NCBI RefSeq assembly: GCF_022458895.1
Contig: NZ_JAINFL010000009.1
Coordinates: forward strand, 124,001 to 188,000
Direction: 5' to 3'
DNA: 64,000 bases
Source of the DNA: Roseihalotalea indica
GTDB lineage: Bacteria > Bacteroidota > Bacteroidia > Cytophagales > Cyclobacteriaceae
Shown piece by piece: positions 8,057-18,201 of the stretch. The position numbers and the translations under genes were made by a program. The notes under the pieces were generated by a model, which was given only the letters and a program-made list of their open reading frames with translations, searched no databases and was not told the origin of the DNA. The number at the start of each line of letters is the position of its first letter. The first letter of the stretch is position 1.

Positions 8057-10387
8057 TCAAAATGCATAACTATACGTCACGTAGATGCGACGTGAGTCGC
8101 GTTTATACACAAAGTATTGGCGAAATTCTTCGGTACGAGCTTCGCTGCCGAACTGGTAAGTATTGAAAACATCCCGTACACTTACGCTTACCTGACTTTT
8201 CTCTCCGAAATCCCGCTGAAAGCTGACATCAGCGTAGTAACGGGCATCGTCAAACCCTTGCGCCTCTGCTTCCGGTGCTTCGTAATTACCCGTAAGCTGC
8301 ATATTAATATCGGCTGGTAAGGCGAAGCTGCTGGTAAATTTCGCGTTCCAGGCAAAAGCTTCGTTAGAAAATGTATTGTTTACATTGGTCCCATCAATGA
8401 TAGACCGGAAGAAAGAAACACTCCCATTAATATCCCACCACTCATTAATCTGACTGGTGGTGATGAGCTCCAGGCCAAACGTTGTTCCGCTGGCCAGGTT
8501 CGTTGGGCGACGGGTAGAAACACCATTGTCTTCTACTTCAACCACCCAGTCTACCAGGCCATTAACCCGACGGTAAAACAGATTAGATGTGAGGTCGGTG
8601 CTGGGAAGCGTAAGCTTATGTCCCAATTCTAATGACTGAATGAACTCCGGACGAAGTTTTGGGTTACCCAAACGCACGTTCAGCGTATCGGAAATGTCCG
8701 GAAAAGGGTTTAAACGCCAGGGGTTAGGTCGGTCAATCCGGCGGCTGTAGGTAAATTTGAATGTATTTTGATCGTCCAGTACATACAGCGCCTTGGCACT
8801 GGGAAAAATGTTCAGGTAACGCTGATCATTTACTTCATTAGTATTTTTCAGCTCGGTATCAATACGGGTATGCTCAATACGACTACCAGCTGAGAGCTGC
8901 CAGGCGCCTAACGTCTGGCTATAAATACCGTATACCGCATGCACCTGTTCGCTGTAGACAAAACGGTTGCTTACATCCAGGTTATTAAGCCAGTTTTGAG
9001 TAGCCTCATCAAAATTCTCAAAGCGAAAATCGGTATCTGACCAGCGCATGGTTGATTTAGCGCCCACCTCAAGGGTGTTATCATTATCAAAAGGTCGTAC
9101 GTAATCTATCTGGCCCACCCCTACGTGGCTAGTCCGATCATTGAACGCCCGCTGAAGGGTAGAGGGCACCTCCTGGTTGTCTAATGAAGTGGTAGTAGTA
9201 TTTTGCAGTTCCTGATCATCTCGGTATGAATGGCTCAGAGAAACCCGAAAATCCTGTCCTTCCCGATCATACTGGCGTTGGTAGATCAGGGCATTATCCA
9301 TAGTGAAGTTATCCTCTGTCTCCACACTGTTTCGTTCGTTATAGAGAATCTGCTCACCTTCGGGAGTAGTAATACGACTGTTAGTAATATCTATATCCCG
9401 TTCGTCTTCCAATTCCAGTACCCCTTCATAGCTCAGTGTGCTGTTGTAAAAGTAGTAATCCAGTCCGTAGTTAATATTGTGGCTGGCGTCATCGCGTTCT
9501 GCCCGTCGCTTCTGCTGTAGGGTTTGCGGGTTTTCACCGAATGTTTCACGAACAGACGAACTACTACCAATGCTGGGTGAGCTACGGTAATTGTACCCGC
9601 CAAATACATTAAACTTTTTCGTCTGATGATTGAGTCGGGCCGAGCCGTTCACGCGGTAGCGATTTCCTAACGTAAGCTCCATTTTGCCATGGGTGCCGGG
9701 GCGGCTGCCTTTTTTCAATTGAATGTTGATCACACCTCCTGTCCCTTGCGCATCGTACTTGGCATCTGGGTTAGTGACAATACTAATGCTTTTGATGGCG
9801 CTGGCGGGCAGTTGAGCCAGATCATTAGAGAGAGACGAGTTCCGTCCATTGATAAGGATATTGGGAGAGTTACTGCCTCGAATTGTCAGGCCACCGTCTT
9901 GCCCAACAATGACCGAAGGCGTGTTTCGCAATACATCCAGGGCACTTCCTCCTACATTAGAAAGGTTTTGCTCCGGGCGGATCATCATTCCTTCCAGAGT
10001 AGTTTCTACCGGACGAGAAACTGCTTTTCCTTCCACCACTACTTCATTCAGCTCCTGAACAGACTTACTCATCTTAATAGTGCCCAGCTTTATATTCTGG
10101 TTGGTTTGAACATCCTCTACCTGAAAGGCTTTATATCCGACAAATTTAATTTCCAGATCATATTCTCCTTCGGCCACATCCGTCAGGGTAAAGCGTCCAC
10201 TATCATCAGAGGTAGCTCCTTTTTGTACAGTGTTTTCTCCTTCAGTATACAATGCCACGTTGGCATACGGAACTGGCTCCCCTGTGCTTCCATCCACAAT
10301 ATTTCCTGAAATTTCGTACTGCGCCTGGGCAGCAAAGGCAACAAGTATCAGCCCTATAGTTGTAAAAAGTTCTCTATAGTATATCAT
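8057..10387 (-). CDS. TonB-dependent outer-membrane receptor, OMP_b-brl_3 type
   Basis: A 776-residue outer-membrane protein. It has a signal peptide ending AFAAQA (about 1-22), a carboxypeptidase-regulatory-like beta-sandwich (about 23-105, IVDGSTGEPVPYANVALY), a plug domain (about 125-225, with VIVGQDGGLTIRGSNSPNILINGR), then a beta-barrel of the type seen in Bacteroidota outer-membrane beta-barrel receptors, ending in aromatic YSYAF. No STN signalling domain and no SusD partner, so it is not a SusC. The ligand is unknown. It is divergent from the Tat-exported oxidoreductase, with an inverted repeat at 10467-10491 between them. Confidence 0.9.
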   Translation of the reverse strand: MIYYRELFTTIGLILVAFAAQAQYEISGNIVDGSTGEPVPYANVALYTEGENTVQKGATSDDSGRFTLTDVAEGEYDLEIKFVGYKAFQVEDVQTNQNIKLGTIKMSKSVQELNEVVVEGKAVSRPVETTLEGMMIRPEQNLSNVGGSALDVLRNTPSVIVGQDGGLTIRGSNSPNILINGRNSSLSNDLAQLPASAIKSISIVTNPDAKYDAQGTGGVINIQLKKGSRPGTHGKMELTLGNRYRVNGSARLNHQTKKFNVFGGYNYRSSPSIGSSSSVRETFGENPQTLQQKRRAERDDASHNINYGLDYYFYNSTLSYEGVLELEDERDIDITNSRITTPEGEQILYNERNSVETEDNFTMDNALIYQRQYDREGQDFRVSLSHSYRDDQELQNTTTTSLDNQEVPSTLQRAFNDRTSHVGVGQIDYVRPFDNDNTLEVGAKSTMRWSDTDFRFENFDEATQNWLNNLDVSNRFVYSEQVHAVYGIYSQTLGAWQLSAGSRIEHTRIDTELKNTNEVNDQRYLNIFPSAKALYVLDDQNTFKFTYSRRIDRPNPWRLNPFPDISDTLNVRLGNPKLRPEFIQSLELGHKLTLPSTDLTSNLFYRRVNGLVDWVVEVEDNGVSTRRPTNLASGTTFGLELITTSQINEWWDINGSVSFFRSIIDGTNVNNTFSNEAFAWNAKFTSSFALPADINMQLTGNYEAPEAEAQGFDDARYYADVSFQRDFGEKSQVSVSVRDVFNTYQFGSEARTEEFRQYFVYKRDSRRIYVTYSYAF

Positions 10388-10466
10388 CTTTTCTTACTTT
10401 GATCCTAATAAGCGTGTGTAGATACAATATTTTGTTTATTTCAATTGTTTGGGAGAATCGCTGTTT

Positions 10467-10491
10467 TCGATAAAACCCCCACTTTTATCGA
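10467..10491. promoter_or_regulatory. Inverted repeat in a divergent promoter region
   Basis: TCGATAAAA and TTTTATCGA are perfect inverted 9-mers separated by CCCCCAC. The site is centred in the 294-base gap between the divergent TonB receptor and oxidoreductase genes. It has the form of an operator for a dimeric regulator; no regulator gene is adjacent. Confidence 0.4.
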
Positions 10492-10681
10492 CAAACCACC
10501 CCTAAGAAGTGCTAAATAGGTGATAATATTTTGGCTAAATGCTAAAAAAAGTAGCTAATACGATGTCTGCCACTCATTTATTAAAGTCCAGATTTTGACT
10601 TTTACGAACGGATTAAAGGGTATTTAAGTCAACTTATTATATATTTAGCCTCTTACACAACCTAATAACTCTTTATCTATC

Positions 10682-12052
10682 GTGAATAATTTTTATATCA
10701 ATCGCCGCCGTTTTCTACAAACCGCTTCGGCCTCACTTGCCCTTTCCACCATTGGCCCTCAGGGATTAGACATTGTATTTCAGGAAAAACCCTGGCGTGT
10801 AGGATTGATCGGCACCGGCTGGTACGGTAAAAGCGACCTTTTCCGGTTGATACAGGTGGCCCCTGTAGAAGTGATTTCTCTCTGCGATCCTGACCAGCAC
10901 ATATTAGAGGAAGCCGCCACGCTAGTTAGCCAGCGGCAGAAGTCCGGTAAGAAGCCACGCCTATACAATGACTATCGGGAGATGCTGGCCGAGAAGGACC
11001 TGGATATTGTATTGATTGGCTCACCCGACCATTGGCATGCATTACAAGCCATTGAAGCACTGAAAGCTGGTGCCCATGTATATGTACAAAAACCCATTAG
11101 CGTAGATGTGCTGGAAGGTGAGGCCATGGTTGCCGCTGCCCGTCAGTACAATAAAGTAGTACAGGTTGGTACCCAGCGGAAAAGTACCCCTCACCTGATC
11201 GATACGAAAGAAAAAGTAGTAGATGCTGGGTTATTAGGTAAGATATCTCATGTAGAGATGTGCTGCTATTTCCATATGCGGGCTAATGGTAATCCACCCG
11301 TAGAGCCAGTACCCGACTTCTTCGATTACGAGATGTGGACCGGCCCTGCCCCCATGCGTCCTTATGATGGTCTTCCGCACATCCGGTGGTGGCGTACTTT
11401 TATGGAATACGGCAATGGGATTATGGGCGATATGTGCGTACACATGCTTGATACGGTACGATGGATGCTGGATTTAAAGTGGCCACAGCGTATTTCATCG
11501 CAAGGTGGTATTTATGTTCAGAAAGACGGAAAGTCAAACATTTCTGATACCCAATCAGCCGTATTTGAGTATCCTGAGTTGAATTGTGTGTGGCAGCACC
11601 GTAGTTGGGGCACACCCGCTGACCCGGAATACCCCTGGTCGTTTAAGTTGTACGGTGAGAATGGAACCCTGGCAGGCAGTACCATGCAGGCCGATTTCAT
11701 TCCGCTGGACAAAGATGGAAAGAAGATGCACTTTGATGTACTCTATGAGAAAGAGGAATACCCGGAAGATGTGAACGAAGAACGTATTGAGCTCAATGCA
11801 GCCCCCGCTACCCGCCGACACATGCTTAATTTTCTGGCAGCTATTAAGGATGGTGGGCGGCCAATAGCCGATATTGAGGAAGGGCACATTTCAACTGCTT
11901 CTTGTATTTTGGCCAACATGTCTATGCAGACCGGCCGACCGCTGGTTTATGATCCTCAAGCACGTGAAATTGTAGGCGATCAGGAAGCGAACAAGTTGCT
12001 TCAGCGCCCTTACCGTGAACCCTGGCAACGGCCTGAGCTCAGCAAAAGCTAA
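10682..12052 (+). CDS. Tat-exported Gfo/Idh/MocA family oxidoreductase
   Basis: A 456-residue NAD(P)-dependent sugar oxidoreductase that begins with GTG. The N-terminus MNNFYINRRRFLQTASASLAL is a twin-arginine signal, so the folded enzyme is exported to the periplasm. The Rossmann fold starts at VGLIGTGWYG (about 40-49) and the conserved Lys-Pro is in YVQKPIS (about 136, where many members have EKP). The C-terminal alpha/beta domain contains MGDMCVHMLDTVRW, with the usual His-Asp pair. The SMP-30-like lactonase begins 37 bases downstream, consistent with oxidation of a sugar to a lactone and then hydrolysis. The exact sugar is not known. Confidence 0.9.
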   Translation: MNNFYINRRRFLQTASASLALSTIGPQGLDIVFQEKPWRVGLIGTGWYGKSDLFRLIQVAPVEVISLCDPDQHILEEAATLVSQRQKSGKKPRLYNDYREMLAEKDLDIVLIGSPDHWHALQAIEALKAGAHVYVQKPISVDVLEGEAMVAAARQYNKVVQVGTQRKSTPHLIDTKEKVVDAGLLGKISHVEMCCYFHMRANGNPPVEPVPDFFDYEMWTGPAPMRPYDGLPHIRWWRTFMEYGNGIMGDMCVHMLDTVRWMLDLKWPQRISSQGGIYVQKDGKSNISDTQSAVFEYPELNCVWQHRSWGTPADPEYPWSFKLYGENGTLAGSTMQADFIPLDKDGKKMHFDVLYEKEEYPEDVNEERIELNAAPATRRHMLNFLAAIKDGGRPIADIEEGHISTASCILANMSMQTGRPLVYDPQAREIVGDQEANKLLQRPYREPWQRPELSKS

Positions 12053-12089
12053 TTCCAAATTCTTTGAACAGACAAAAGATCAATTAACT

Positions 12090-13001
12090 ATGCATCGTAC
12101 TATCCTTCTCACACTTTGTATAGTGTGTTTTGTACTGAGTTCTGCAGTATCTCAAGCTAAAAAAGAGAAAAAGGGCAGCCTGGTGGCTAAAGGTGCCGAG
12201 CTACAGCAGGTGGCTTCTGATTATACCTTTACGGAAGGGCCTGCGGTAGACGAAAAAGGTAATGTATACTTTACCGATCAACCTAACAACCGCATTTTAA
12301 AGTGGTCTACCGACGGCACCGTATCGGTATTCATGGAAGATGCCGGACGTGCCAACGGATTATACTTTGATAATGAAGGGAATTTGATCGCTTGCGCCGA
12401 TGCCAAGAACGAGCTTTGGAAGATTGATCAAGACAAAAACGTTTCGGTGCTGATAGACAACTTTGAAGGTAAAAAGCTGAATGGCCCCAATGATCTATGG
12501 GTAAGCCCCAATGGTGGTATCTACCTCACTGACCCTTTCTACAAGCGGGACTATTGGGACCATAGCGAACCGGAAATAGAAAGCCAAAATGTCTACTATC
12601 TGGCTCCCGGCGCTAAAGCACTCACGCTGGCAGCCGATAATTTGAAGCAGCCCAATGGGATTGTCGGCAGTCCCGATGGAAAAACATTGTACGTGGCCGA
12701 TATCGGTGACAGCAAAACCTACGCCTACCAAATCAACGATGATGGCAGCTTATCCGACCGCCGCTTGTTCGTAGAAATGGGTTCCGATGGAATGACCCTG
12801 GATAGCAAAGGAAACCTGTACCTCACCGGGAAAGCCGGAGTCACCGTATTCAATCCGCAGGGTGAGCAGATCGACCAGATTCCTATCAATGAAAACTGGA
12901 CAGCCAATGTGTGTTTTGGTGGCAAAAATCAGAAGAAGCTTTTCATCACCGCTATGAAGTCGCTTTACACCATTGATATGAAAGCGAAAGGCGCGCGCTA
13001 A
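12090..13001 (+). CDS. SMP-30/gluconolactonase-family lactonase, secreted
   Basis: A 303-residue six-bladed beta-propeller hydrolase. I chose ATG 12090 because it opens a clean signal peptide (MHRTILLTLCIVCFVLSSAVSQA); an in-frame ATG at 12015 would lie inside the previous gene. Propeller and metal-site features include FTEGPAVDEKGNVYFTDQ, the metal-ligand Asn-Asp in LNGPNDLWV, and GSDGMTLDSKGNLYLT. The family opens sugar lactones using a divalent metal. Its place right after the Tat oxidoreductase suggests a two-step periplasmic pathway. Confidence 0.88.
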   Translation: MHRTILLTLCIVCFVLSSAVSQAKKEKKGSLVAKGAELQQVASDYTFTEGPAVDEKGNVYFTDQPNNRILKWSTDGTVSVFMEDAGRANGLYFDNEGNLIACADAKNELWKIDQDKNVSVLIDNFEGKKLNGPNDLWVSPNGGIYLTDPFYKRDYWDHSEPEIESQNVYYLAPGAKALTLAADNLKQPNGIVGSPDGKTLYVADIGDSKTYAYQINDDGSLSDRRLFVEMGSDGMTLDSKGNLYLTGKAGVTVFNPQGEQIDQIPINENWTANVCFGGKNQKKLFITAMKSLYTIDMKAKGAR

Positions 13002-13089
13002 GGTTTGAAAACCATAGCCACTTTTGCCTTATTCTTTAAAGCTGATTGTTTTCCGCTCTTACATATTTCCTTTCAGGGATTATAATCAT

Positions 13090-13118
13090 CTGAACTGTAT
13101 CACTATGATACAGTTCAG
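13090..13118. promoter_or_regulatory. Perfect inverted repeat upstream of the permease genes
   Basis: CTGAACTGTATCA and TGATACAGTTCAG are perfect 13-bp arms around CTA. It lies 89 bases after the lactonase stop and 122 bases before the first permease. No T-run follows, so an operator or mRNA stem is more likely than a classic terminator. Confidence 0.5.
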
Positions 13119-13240
13119 TGTATTAAAGTGGGACAATAAGCAGATAGGTTATTTTGTAAAGTGTTTATTATCAGCACTATATTAGTCTGGCACTATTTTC
13201 TGTGCGAATTTAGTAGATTTATATCCAATTCGTACGGCTT

Positions 13241-15652
13241 ATGCTCCGCAACTATTTTCTCATTGCCTACCGAAATCTGCTGAAGAATAAGAGCTTCAGC
13301 CTGATCAATATCCTCGGGTTAGCCATCGGAATGGCCGCCTGCTTTCTGATTTGGCAGTACGTGAGCTTTGAGTTGAGTTACGATAATTTTCATTCCCAGG
13401 CCAAAGATACCTACCGGGTAACGCTGGATGTTTACAAGCAAGGAGACCTAGACCTACAGAGTGCCCGAGTTTCCCCGGCAGTGGCTTCCTCGTTTCAGCA
13501 GGAGTTTCCAGCGATAGAAACCTACACCCGTATGGTGATTCTGGGACCCGATGCCGTGCTTACCCACGGTGATCGTTATGTAGGAGAAGAAGGAGTGTAT
13601 CTGGCCGATTCGGCTTTTTTTGATGTCTTTTCTTACCAGCTACTTCAGGGAAGTGCGAAATCGGCACTGAACGAACCGTTTAACATCGTGATTACCGAAA
13701 GTACGGCCCGTAAGCTTTTTCAGGATAAAAACCCATTGGACCAGGAGGTAATCATGAATGCGGCTAACCTTGATGGAACCTCTTTACCCTTTAAAGTAAC
13801 CGGGGTGATTGCGGATTTTCCCGAAAATACCCATTTAAAGCCAGCGGTATTGATTTCATATCCTACCTTATTCGAGTTTGTAGGCCATCAGTTTGACGAT
13901 TCCTGGACCTGGAATGAAACCTATACCTACGTCCGGCTCAATTCCGAAGCTGATCCGGTGGCCTTGGAAGCTCAGTTTCCCAACGTGGTGCATCGGTTTA
14001 ATGAGGCATATCTGGCCGAGCAGCAGGCCGACTGGCAGTATCGCCTTCAGCCCATTACCGATATTCATCTTCATTCCGATTTGCAGCATGAATCTTCGGT
14101 TAACGGTAGTGCCTTTTACGTGTACTTTCTAGCTGTAGCCGGGCTGGTCATCCTGCTGATTGCCTACATTAACTTTGTGAATTTAGTGACGGTAAAGGCA
14201 TTGAACCGGGCTAAGGAGGTAGGAGTACGGAAAGTATCCGGAGCACTGAGGGGCCAGCTGATCGCTCAGTTTTTTCTGGAAGCATGTCTGGTTAATGCGA
14301 TGGCTGTTTTTCTGGCAATTACTATAGTACAGATTGGTACGCCTTTTTTTGCTCACTTGTTTGAAGTCCAACTATCATTTGCGACTGATACTCAGCCCTG
14401 GCTTTGGATGGGATTAGCATTATTAATCGGAGTGCTTCTGCTCGGCAGTGGTTTTTATCCGGCACTGATGCTTTCCCGCTACCAGCCTAGCCGGGTACTT
14501 ACCGGGAGCGTGAGCCGAGGTCGCTCGGGGGCTGCTTTGCGTAAGTTTTTAGTGACCGGGCAGTTTGCTATGGCACTGGTGCTGATCGCGCTCACGCTGA
14601 CGGCGGGCCTGCAAGTCCGCTACATGCAACAGCAATCACTGGGCTTTAATCCCGAGCAGATCGTCGTCATCAAGGGGCCCAAGGCGTATGATTACGGGTA
14701 CGGAGATAATTTTGATGCTTATCGTAACAAGGCTGGCTCTTTGACGCCGGTAAAAAGCGTATCGGGTTCTGTTGTGGTGCCCGGGCAGGAAATTTATTCT
14801 TACAATGATCATATCAAAATCAATGGTGAGCAGACATCCGGGGTATTTTCGCTAAACTACGTAGACCAAAACTATTTCGATCACTACAGAGTACCGTTGG
14901 TCAGCGGGCGAAAGTTTACCGAAGAAGATCAACCAAAATGGATCATCAACGAAACCGCTATGCATCTGTTAGGTTATGATGATCCCGAAAAGGTTTTGGG
15001 TCAAACCATTGATCGGAACGGGCAGTTGAGTGAAGTAATTGGGGTGGTTAAGGACTTTCATCATCAAAGCTTAAAAGAGGCCATTAGTCCCACATTATTT
15101 TACTGTAGCCGGGATCATAATTACTACTCGGTAAAAATAGAAAGCGGGCAAATTCCAGAAACGCTGGATCAATTAAAAACCGCGTATCAGGAGCTGTTTC
15201 CGGGCAGCCCGTACGAGTACTTTTTTTTGGATGAGTTCTTCAACCGGCAGTATCAGGCTGAGCAGCAGTTTAATACCTTCTTCCGCCTGTTTTCCGGCCT
15301 GGCGATTTTTATTGCCTGTCTGGGACTATTCGGACTTTCCGCCTTTACGGCTACGCAGCGCACCAAAGAAATTGGTATCCGAAAAGTGTTAGGTGCATCG
15401 GTTGGAAGTATCGTGACATTACTATCCAAAGATTTTATGAAGCTGGTACTGCTCGCCAGCCTCATCGCACTGCCATTGGCCTACTGGATCATTCAGCAGT
15501 GGCTGGAAAACTACGCTGCCCGCATTGATATTTCCTGGTGGCTCTTACTGGTTCCGGTTGCCCTGTTGCTTTTTATCACCTTTATATCAGTCAGCACTCA
15601 AACCATCAAAGCCGCCCTAACTGACCCGGCAAAGTCTTTACGATACGAATAA
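13241..15652 (+). CDS. ABC transporter permease, FtsX/MacB-like (first of three)
   Basis: An 803-residue inner-membrane protein with duplicated permease halves. TM1 (about 18-42, FSLINILGLAIGMAACFLIW) is followed by a MacB-type periplasmic core (about 50-270), a first FtsX domain with three TM segments (about 285-420), a second periplasmic core, and a second FtsX domain (about 685-800) containing the family signature RTKEIGIRKVLGAS. Such permeases use substrate-driven mechanotransmission rather than classical transport and need a separate ATPase, which is not encoded nearby. In Bacteroidota they often occur in tandem paralogue sets linked to envelope stress or peptide efflux. The paralogue follows after 95 bases containing a heptad hairpin. 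Confidence 0.92.
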   Translation: MLRNYFLIAYRNLLKNKSFSLINILGLAIGMAACFLIWQYVSFELSYDNFHSQAKDTYRVTLDVYKQGDLDLQSARVSPAVASSFQQEFPAIETYTRMVILGPDAVLTHGDRYVGEEGVYLADSAFFDVFSYQLLQGSAKSALNEPFNIVITESTARKLFQDKNPLDQEVIMNAANLDGTSLPFKVTGVIADFPENTHLKPAVLISYPTLFEFVGHQFDDSWTWNETYTYVRLNSEADPVALEAQFPNVVHRFNEAYLAEQQADWQYRLQPITDIHLHSDLQHESSVNGSAFYVYFLAVAGLVILLIAYINFVNLVTVKALNRAKEVGVRKVSGALRGQLIAQFFLEACLVNAMAVFLAITIVQIGTPFFAHLFEVQLSFATDTQPWLWMGLALLIGVLLLGSGFYPALMLSRYQPSRVLTGSVSRGRSGAALRKFLVTGQFAMALVLIALTLTAGLQVRYMQQQSLGFNPEQIVVIKGPKAYDYGYGDNFDAYRNKAGSLTPVKSVSGSVVVPGQEIYSYNDHIKINGEQTSGVFSLNYVDQNYFDHYRVPLVSGRKFTEEDQPKWIINETAMHLLGYDDPEKVLGQTIDRNGQLSEVIGVVKDFHHQSLKEAISPTLFYCSRDHNYYSVKIESGQIPETLDQLKTAYQELFPGSPYEYFFLDEFFNRQYQAEQQFNTFFRLFSGLAIFIACLGLFGLSAFTATQRTKEIGIRKVLGASVGSIVTLLSKDFMKLVLLASLIALPLAYWIIQQWLENYAARIDISWWLLLVPVALLLFITFISVSTQTIKAALTDPAKSLRYE

Positions 15653-15660
15653 CAAAAAAA

Positions 15661-15739
15661 GGTAAATGGTAAACGGTAAATGGTGAAGGGTTAATAGTTC
15701 TCTGCGCCATTTACCTTTCACCGTTCACCTTTAACCCTT
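15661..15739. repeat. Heptad-periodic inverted repeat R1
   Basis: The left arm (15661-15694) reads as 7-mers GGTAAAT, GGTAAAC, GGTAAAT, GGTGAAG, GGTTAAT. The right arm, read on the other strand, gives GGTTAAA, GGTGAAC, GGTGAAA, GGTAAAT. The arms would pair into a long imperfect hairpin between two permease genes. This copy uses GGTRAAN units rather than the RRTGANT units of the other four. Confidence 0.7.
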
Positions 15740-15747
15740 AAAAATTT

Positions 15748-18195
15748 ATGATCAAGAACTACCTTCGCATCGCTTACCGTAATTTGCTGAAAAACAGAGT
15801 TTTCAGCCTGATAAATATTCTTGGATTAGCCATTGGTATGGCGGCTTGTCTGCTGATCCTTCAGTACGTAAGCTTCGAGCTTAGCTTTGATAGCTTTCAT
15901 GAGCAGGGCGAGAATATTTACCGAGTGGTTAATGACCGTTATCAGAATGGCAAGCTGATCCAGCATGGCACGATTACCTATTCGCCGGTAGGAACCGCCA
16001 TGAATGAGGATTTTGATGAGGTCGTGGGGAATACTGAAATATTTCCGGTAGGCGAAGTGGTCATTACTCATCAGGATAAAAGAATAGTTTCGGAAAATAC
16101 GCTGGCTACGGATTCATCTTTCCTGAACCTGTTTTCATTTCCGGTGCTGGCCGGAAATACGGCTACTGCTTTGCAAGACCAGCATGCGGTGGTACTCACC
16201 GCTGCTCAGGCAAATATATTTTTTAACAAAACGTCCGAAGATTGGGAAGACTTCATTGGGGAAACGATCCGGGTAGATAATATGGCTGATCCCTTCACTG
16301 TAACGGCTATCATTGATGTTCCGGAAAACTCTCATTTGCAATTCAGCATGCTCATGCGCATCAGCGCCATTATTGATTGGACCGAGAATGAAAATTCCCG
16401 ATGGACCTGGTCGGATTTCTACCATTACGTTCAACTTTTGCCCGGGGTAGACCACAAAGAATTTGAGACAAAACTAGCTGGTTTTAGTGAGCAGCATTTT
16501 AAAGGAAATCAGGTGTCGGGCAGTGTAGAGCAGTTCTACTTGCAGCCTTTGCCAGAGGCGCATCTGTACTCGAATTTTGAATATGAGATCGGTGAAATCG
16601 CCAGTGGTACCGCCGTGTGGGCACTGCTGTTTATCGCCATTGTTATTCTGGCTATCGCCTGGATTAACTATATCAATTTAGCCACTGCTCGCTCCCTGGA
16701 GCGGGCCAAAGAAGTCGGTATTCGCAAAGTAGTAGGCGCCCACCGAGGGCAACTGATCGGGCAATACATGATGGAAGCATTACTGGTAAATGTCTTAGGA
16801 ATTATTATTGCCCTAACGATCATTCAACTAGTCCAATTCAGTTTTAATCAAGTATTGCAGCAGGATTTATCCCTGCTTTCTCTGCTGAATGCGACGGGGC
16901 AGGCTCGTTTGATTATCCTGTTATTGGTAGGTGTCAGCCTGTTGGGTATTTTTATGTCTGGTTTCTATCCAGCTTTTGTTCTTTCCTCTTATAAACCTAT
17001 CAAAGTATTACGCGGTAAATTTTCTCAGAACAAGGGGGGGAGTCTCCTGAGAAAAAGTCTGGTAGTAACGCAATTTGCGGCTTCGGTCATACTGATTGCT
17101 GGTTCATTGATCGTTTACCGGCAAATTTCCTTTATTCAGCAACAGGAGCTGGGCGTTACCATTGATCAGGTGGTGGTAGTTCGCTCGCCCGACCAAACCC
17201 AGTGGGATTCTACCTACATTGACCGTGTGAATAGCTTTAAAGCTGACATCAAAGGTGAATCCTATATTCGTGAAGCTTCCACTTCCAACCGAGTGCCCGG
17301 ACAGCGGATGGGGCGACTCTTCAACGTGAGAAGCCGTTACACGGAGGAAGAAGTTCGCCTTACTAGCAGTTCCATGGGTATAGATGCAGACTTTGTTTCA
17401 TTGTATGATGTGCAACTACTAGCGGGCAGAAACTTCCGACGCGAAGACTCCAATACGGATTGGGATAAACTCCATACCATTCTGCTAAATGAGTCAGCTG
17501 TCAATCTACTCGGGTTTTCCAGTCAGGAGGAGGCGTTGGGAGAAACGGTTTGGGTTGGCGACAAGCCTTGGGAGGTGGTCGGCGTTGTGTCCGATTTTCA
17601 CCAGCAGTCGTTGCGCTACCCGATTGAGCCTATACTGTTTCAGCCTACCTATTCCACGTACAACCCGATTTCGGTGAAGCTGTCAACCCAGCAGTTGCCC
17701 GATGCGCTCCAGCTGCTGGAAGAAAAATACACAGCCTTTTTTCCGAATAATCCTTTTGACTACTATTTCCTGGACGAACGGTTTCAGCAGCAGTACCAGC
17801 AAGACCTGTTGTTCGGAAAGGTGTTCGGCCTGTTCACAGCGTTAGCGTTGTTTGTTTCCTGTATCGGGTTATTCGGCCTGTCGTCTTACACCATCTTCCA
17901 GCGTACGAAAGAAATCGGCATCCGAAAAATATTGGGAGCTTCGATACCGAGCGTGGTACAGTTACTTTCCCGAGACTTCATGAAGCTGGTTTTAATTTCC
18001 GGCGTAGTCGGCCTGCCTTTTACTTATTTTGTCATGCAACGCTGGCTGGAAAACTTTGCTTTCAGAATATCCATCAGTTGGTGGCTACTGGCCTTGCCCA
18101 TCATCCTAATTTTACTCATTGCCATACTCACCGTAAGCTTTCAAACCATCCGTGCCGCTCTGGTTAACCCCGCAGAATCACTGAGAAATGAATAA
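15748..18195 (+). CDS. ABC transporter permease, FtsX/MacB-like (second of three)
   Basis: An 815-residue paralogue of the preceding gene, with the same order: NRVFSLINILGLAIGMAACLL TM1, MacB core, FtsX domain (about 290-425), second core, FtsX domain with RTKEIGIRKILGAS (about 715) and a C-terminus AESLRNE. The first TM region is nearly the same as in the other two, while the periplasmic cores differ strongly; that fits diverged ligand or partner specificity on a conserved engine. No ATPase is encoded nearby. Start chosen at the ATG aligned with the other two paralogues. Confidence 0.92.
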   Translation: MIKNYLRIAYRNLLKNRVFSLINILGLAIGMAACLLILQYVSFELSFDSFHEQGENIYRVVNDRYQNGKLIQHGTITYSPVGTAMNEDFDEVVGNTEIFPVGEVVITHQDKRIVSENTLATDSSFLNLFSFPVLAGNTATALQDQHAVVLTAAQANIFFNKTSEDWEDFIGETIRVDNMADPFTVTAIIDVPENSHLQFSMLMRISAIIDWTENENSRWTWSDFYHYVQLLPGVDHKEFETKLAGFSEQHFKGNQVSGSVEQFYLQPLPEAHLYSNFEYEIGEIASGTAVWALLFIAIVILAIAWINYINLATARSLERAKEVGIRKVVGAHRGQLIGQYMMEALLVNVLGIIIALTIIQLVQFSFNQVLQQDLSLLSLLNATGQARLIILLLVGVSLLGIFMSGFYPAFVLSSYKPIKVLRGKFSQNKGGSLLRKSLVVTQFAASVILIAGSLIVYRQISFIQQQELGVTIDQVVVVRSPDQTQWDSTYIDRVNSFKADIKGESYIREASTSNRVPGQRMGRLFNVRSRYTEEEVRLTSSSMGIDADFVSLYDVQLLAGRNFRREDSNTDWDKLHTILLNESAVNLLGFSSQEEALGETVWVGDKPWEVVGVVSDFHQQSLRYPIEPILFQPTYSTYNPISVKLSTQQLPDALQLLEEKYTAFFPNNPFDYYFLDERFQQQYQQDLLFGKVFGLFTALALFVSCIGLFGLSSYTIFQRTKEIGIRKILGASIPSVVQLLSRDFMKLVLISGVVGLPFTYFVMQRWLENFAFRISISWWLLALPIILILLIAILTVSFQTIRAALVNPAESLRNE

Positions 18196-18201
18196 CTTTT
18201 T

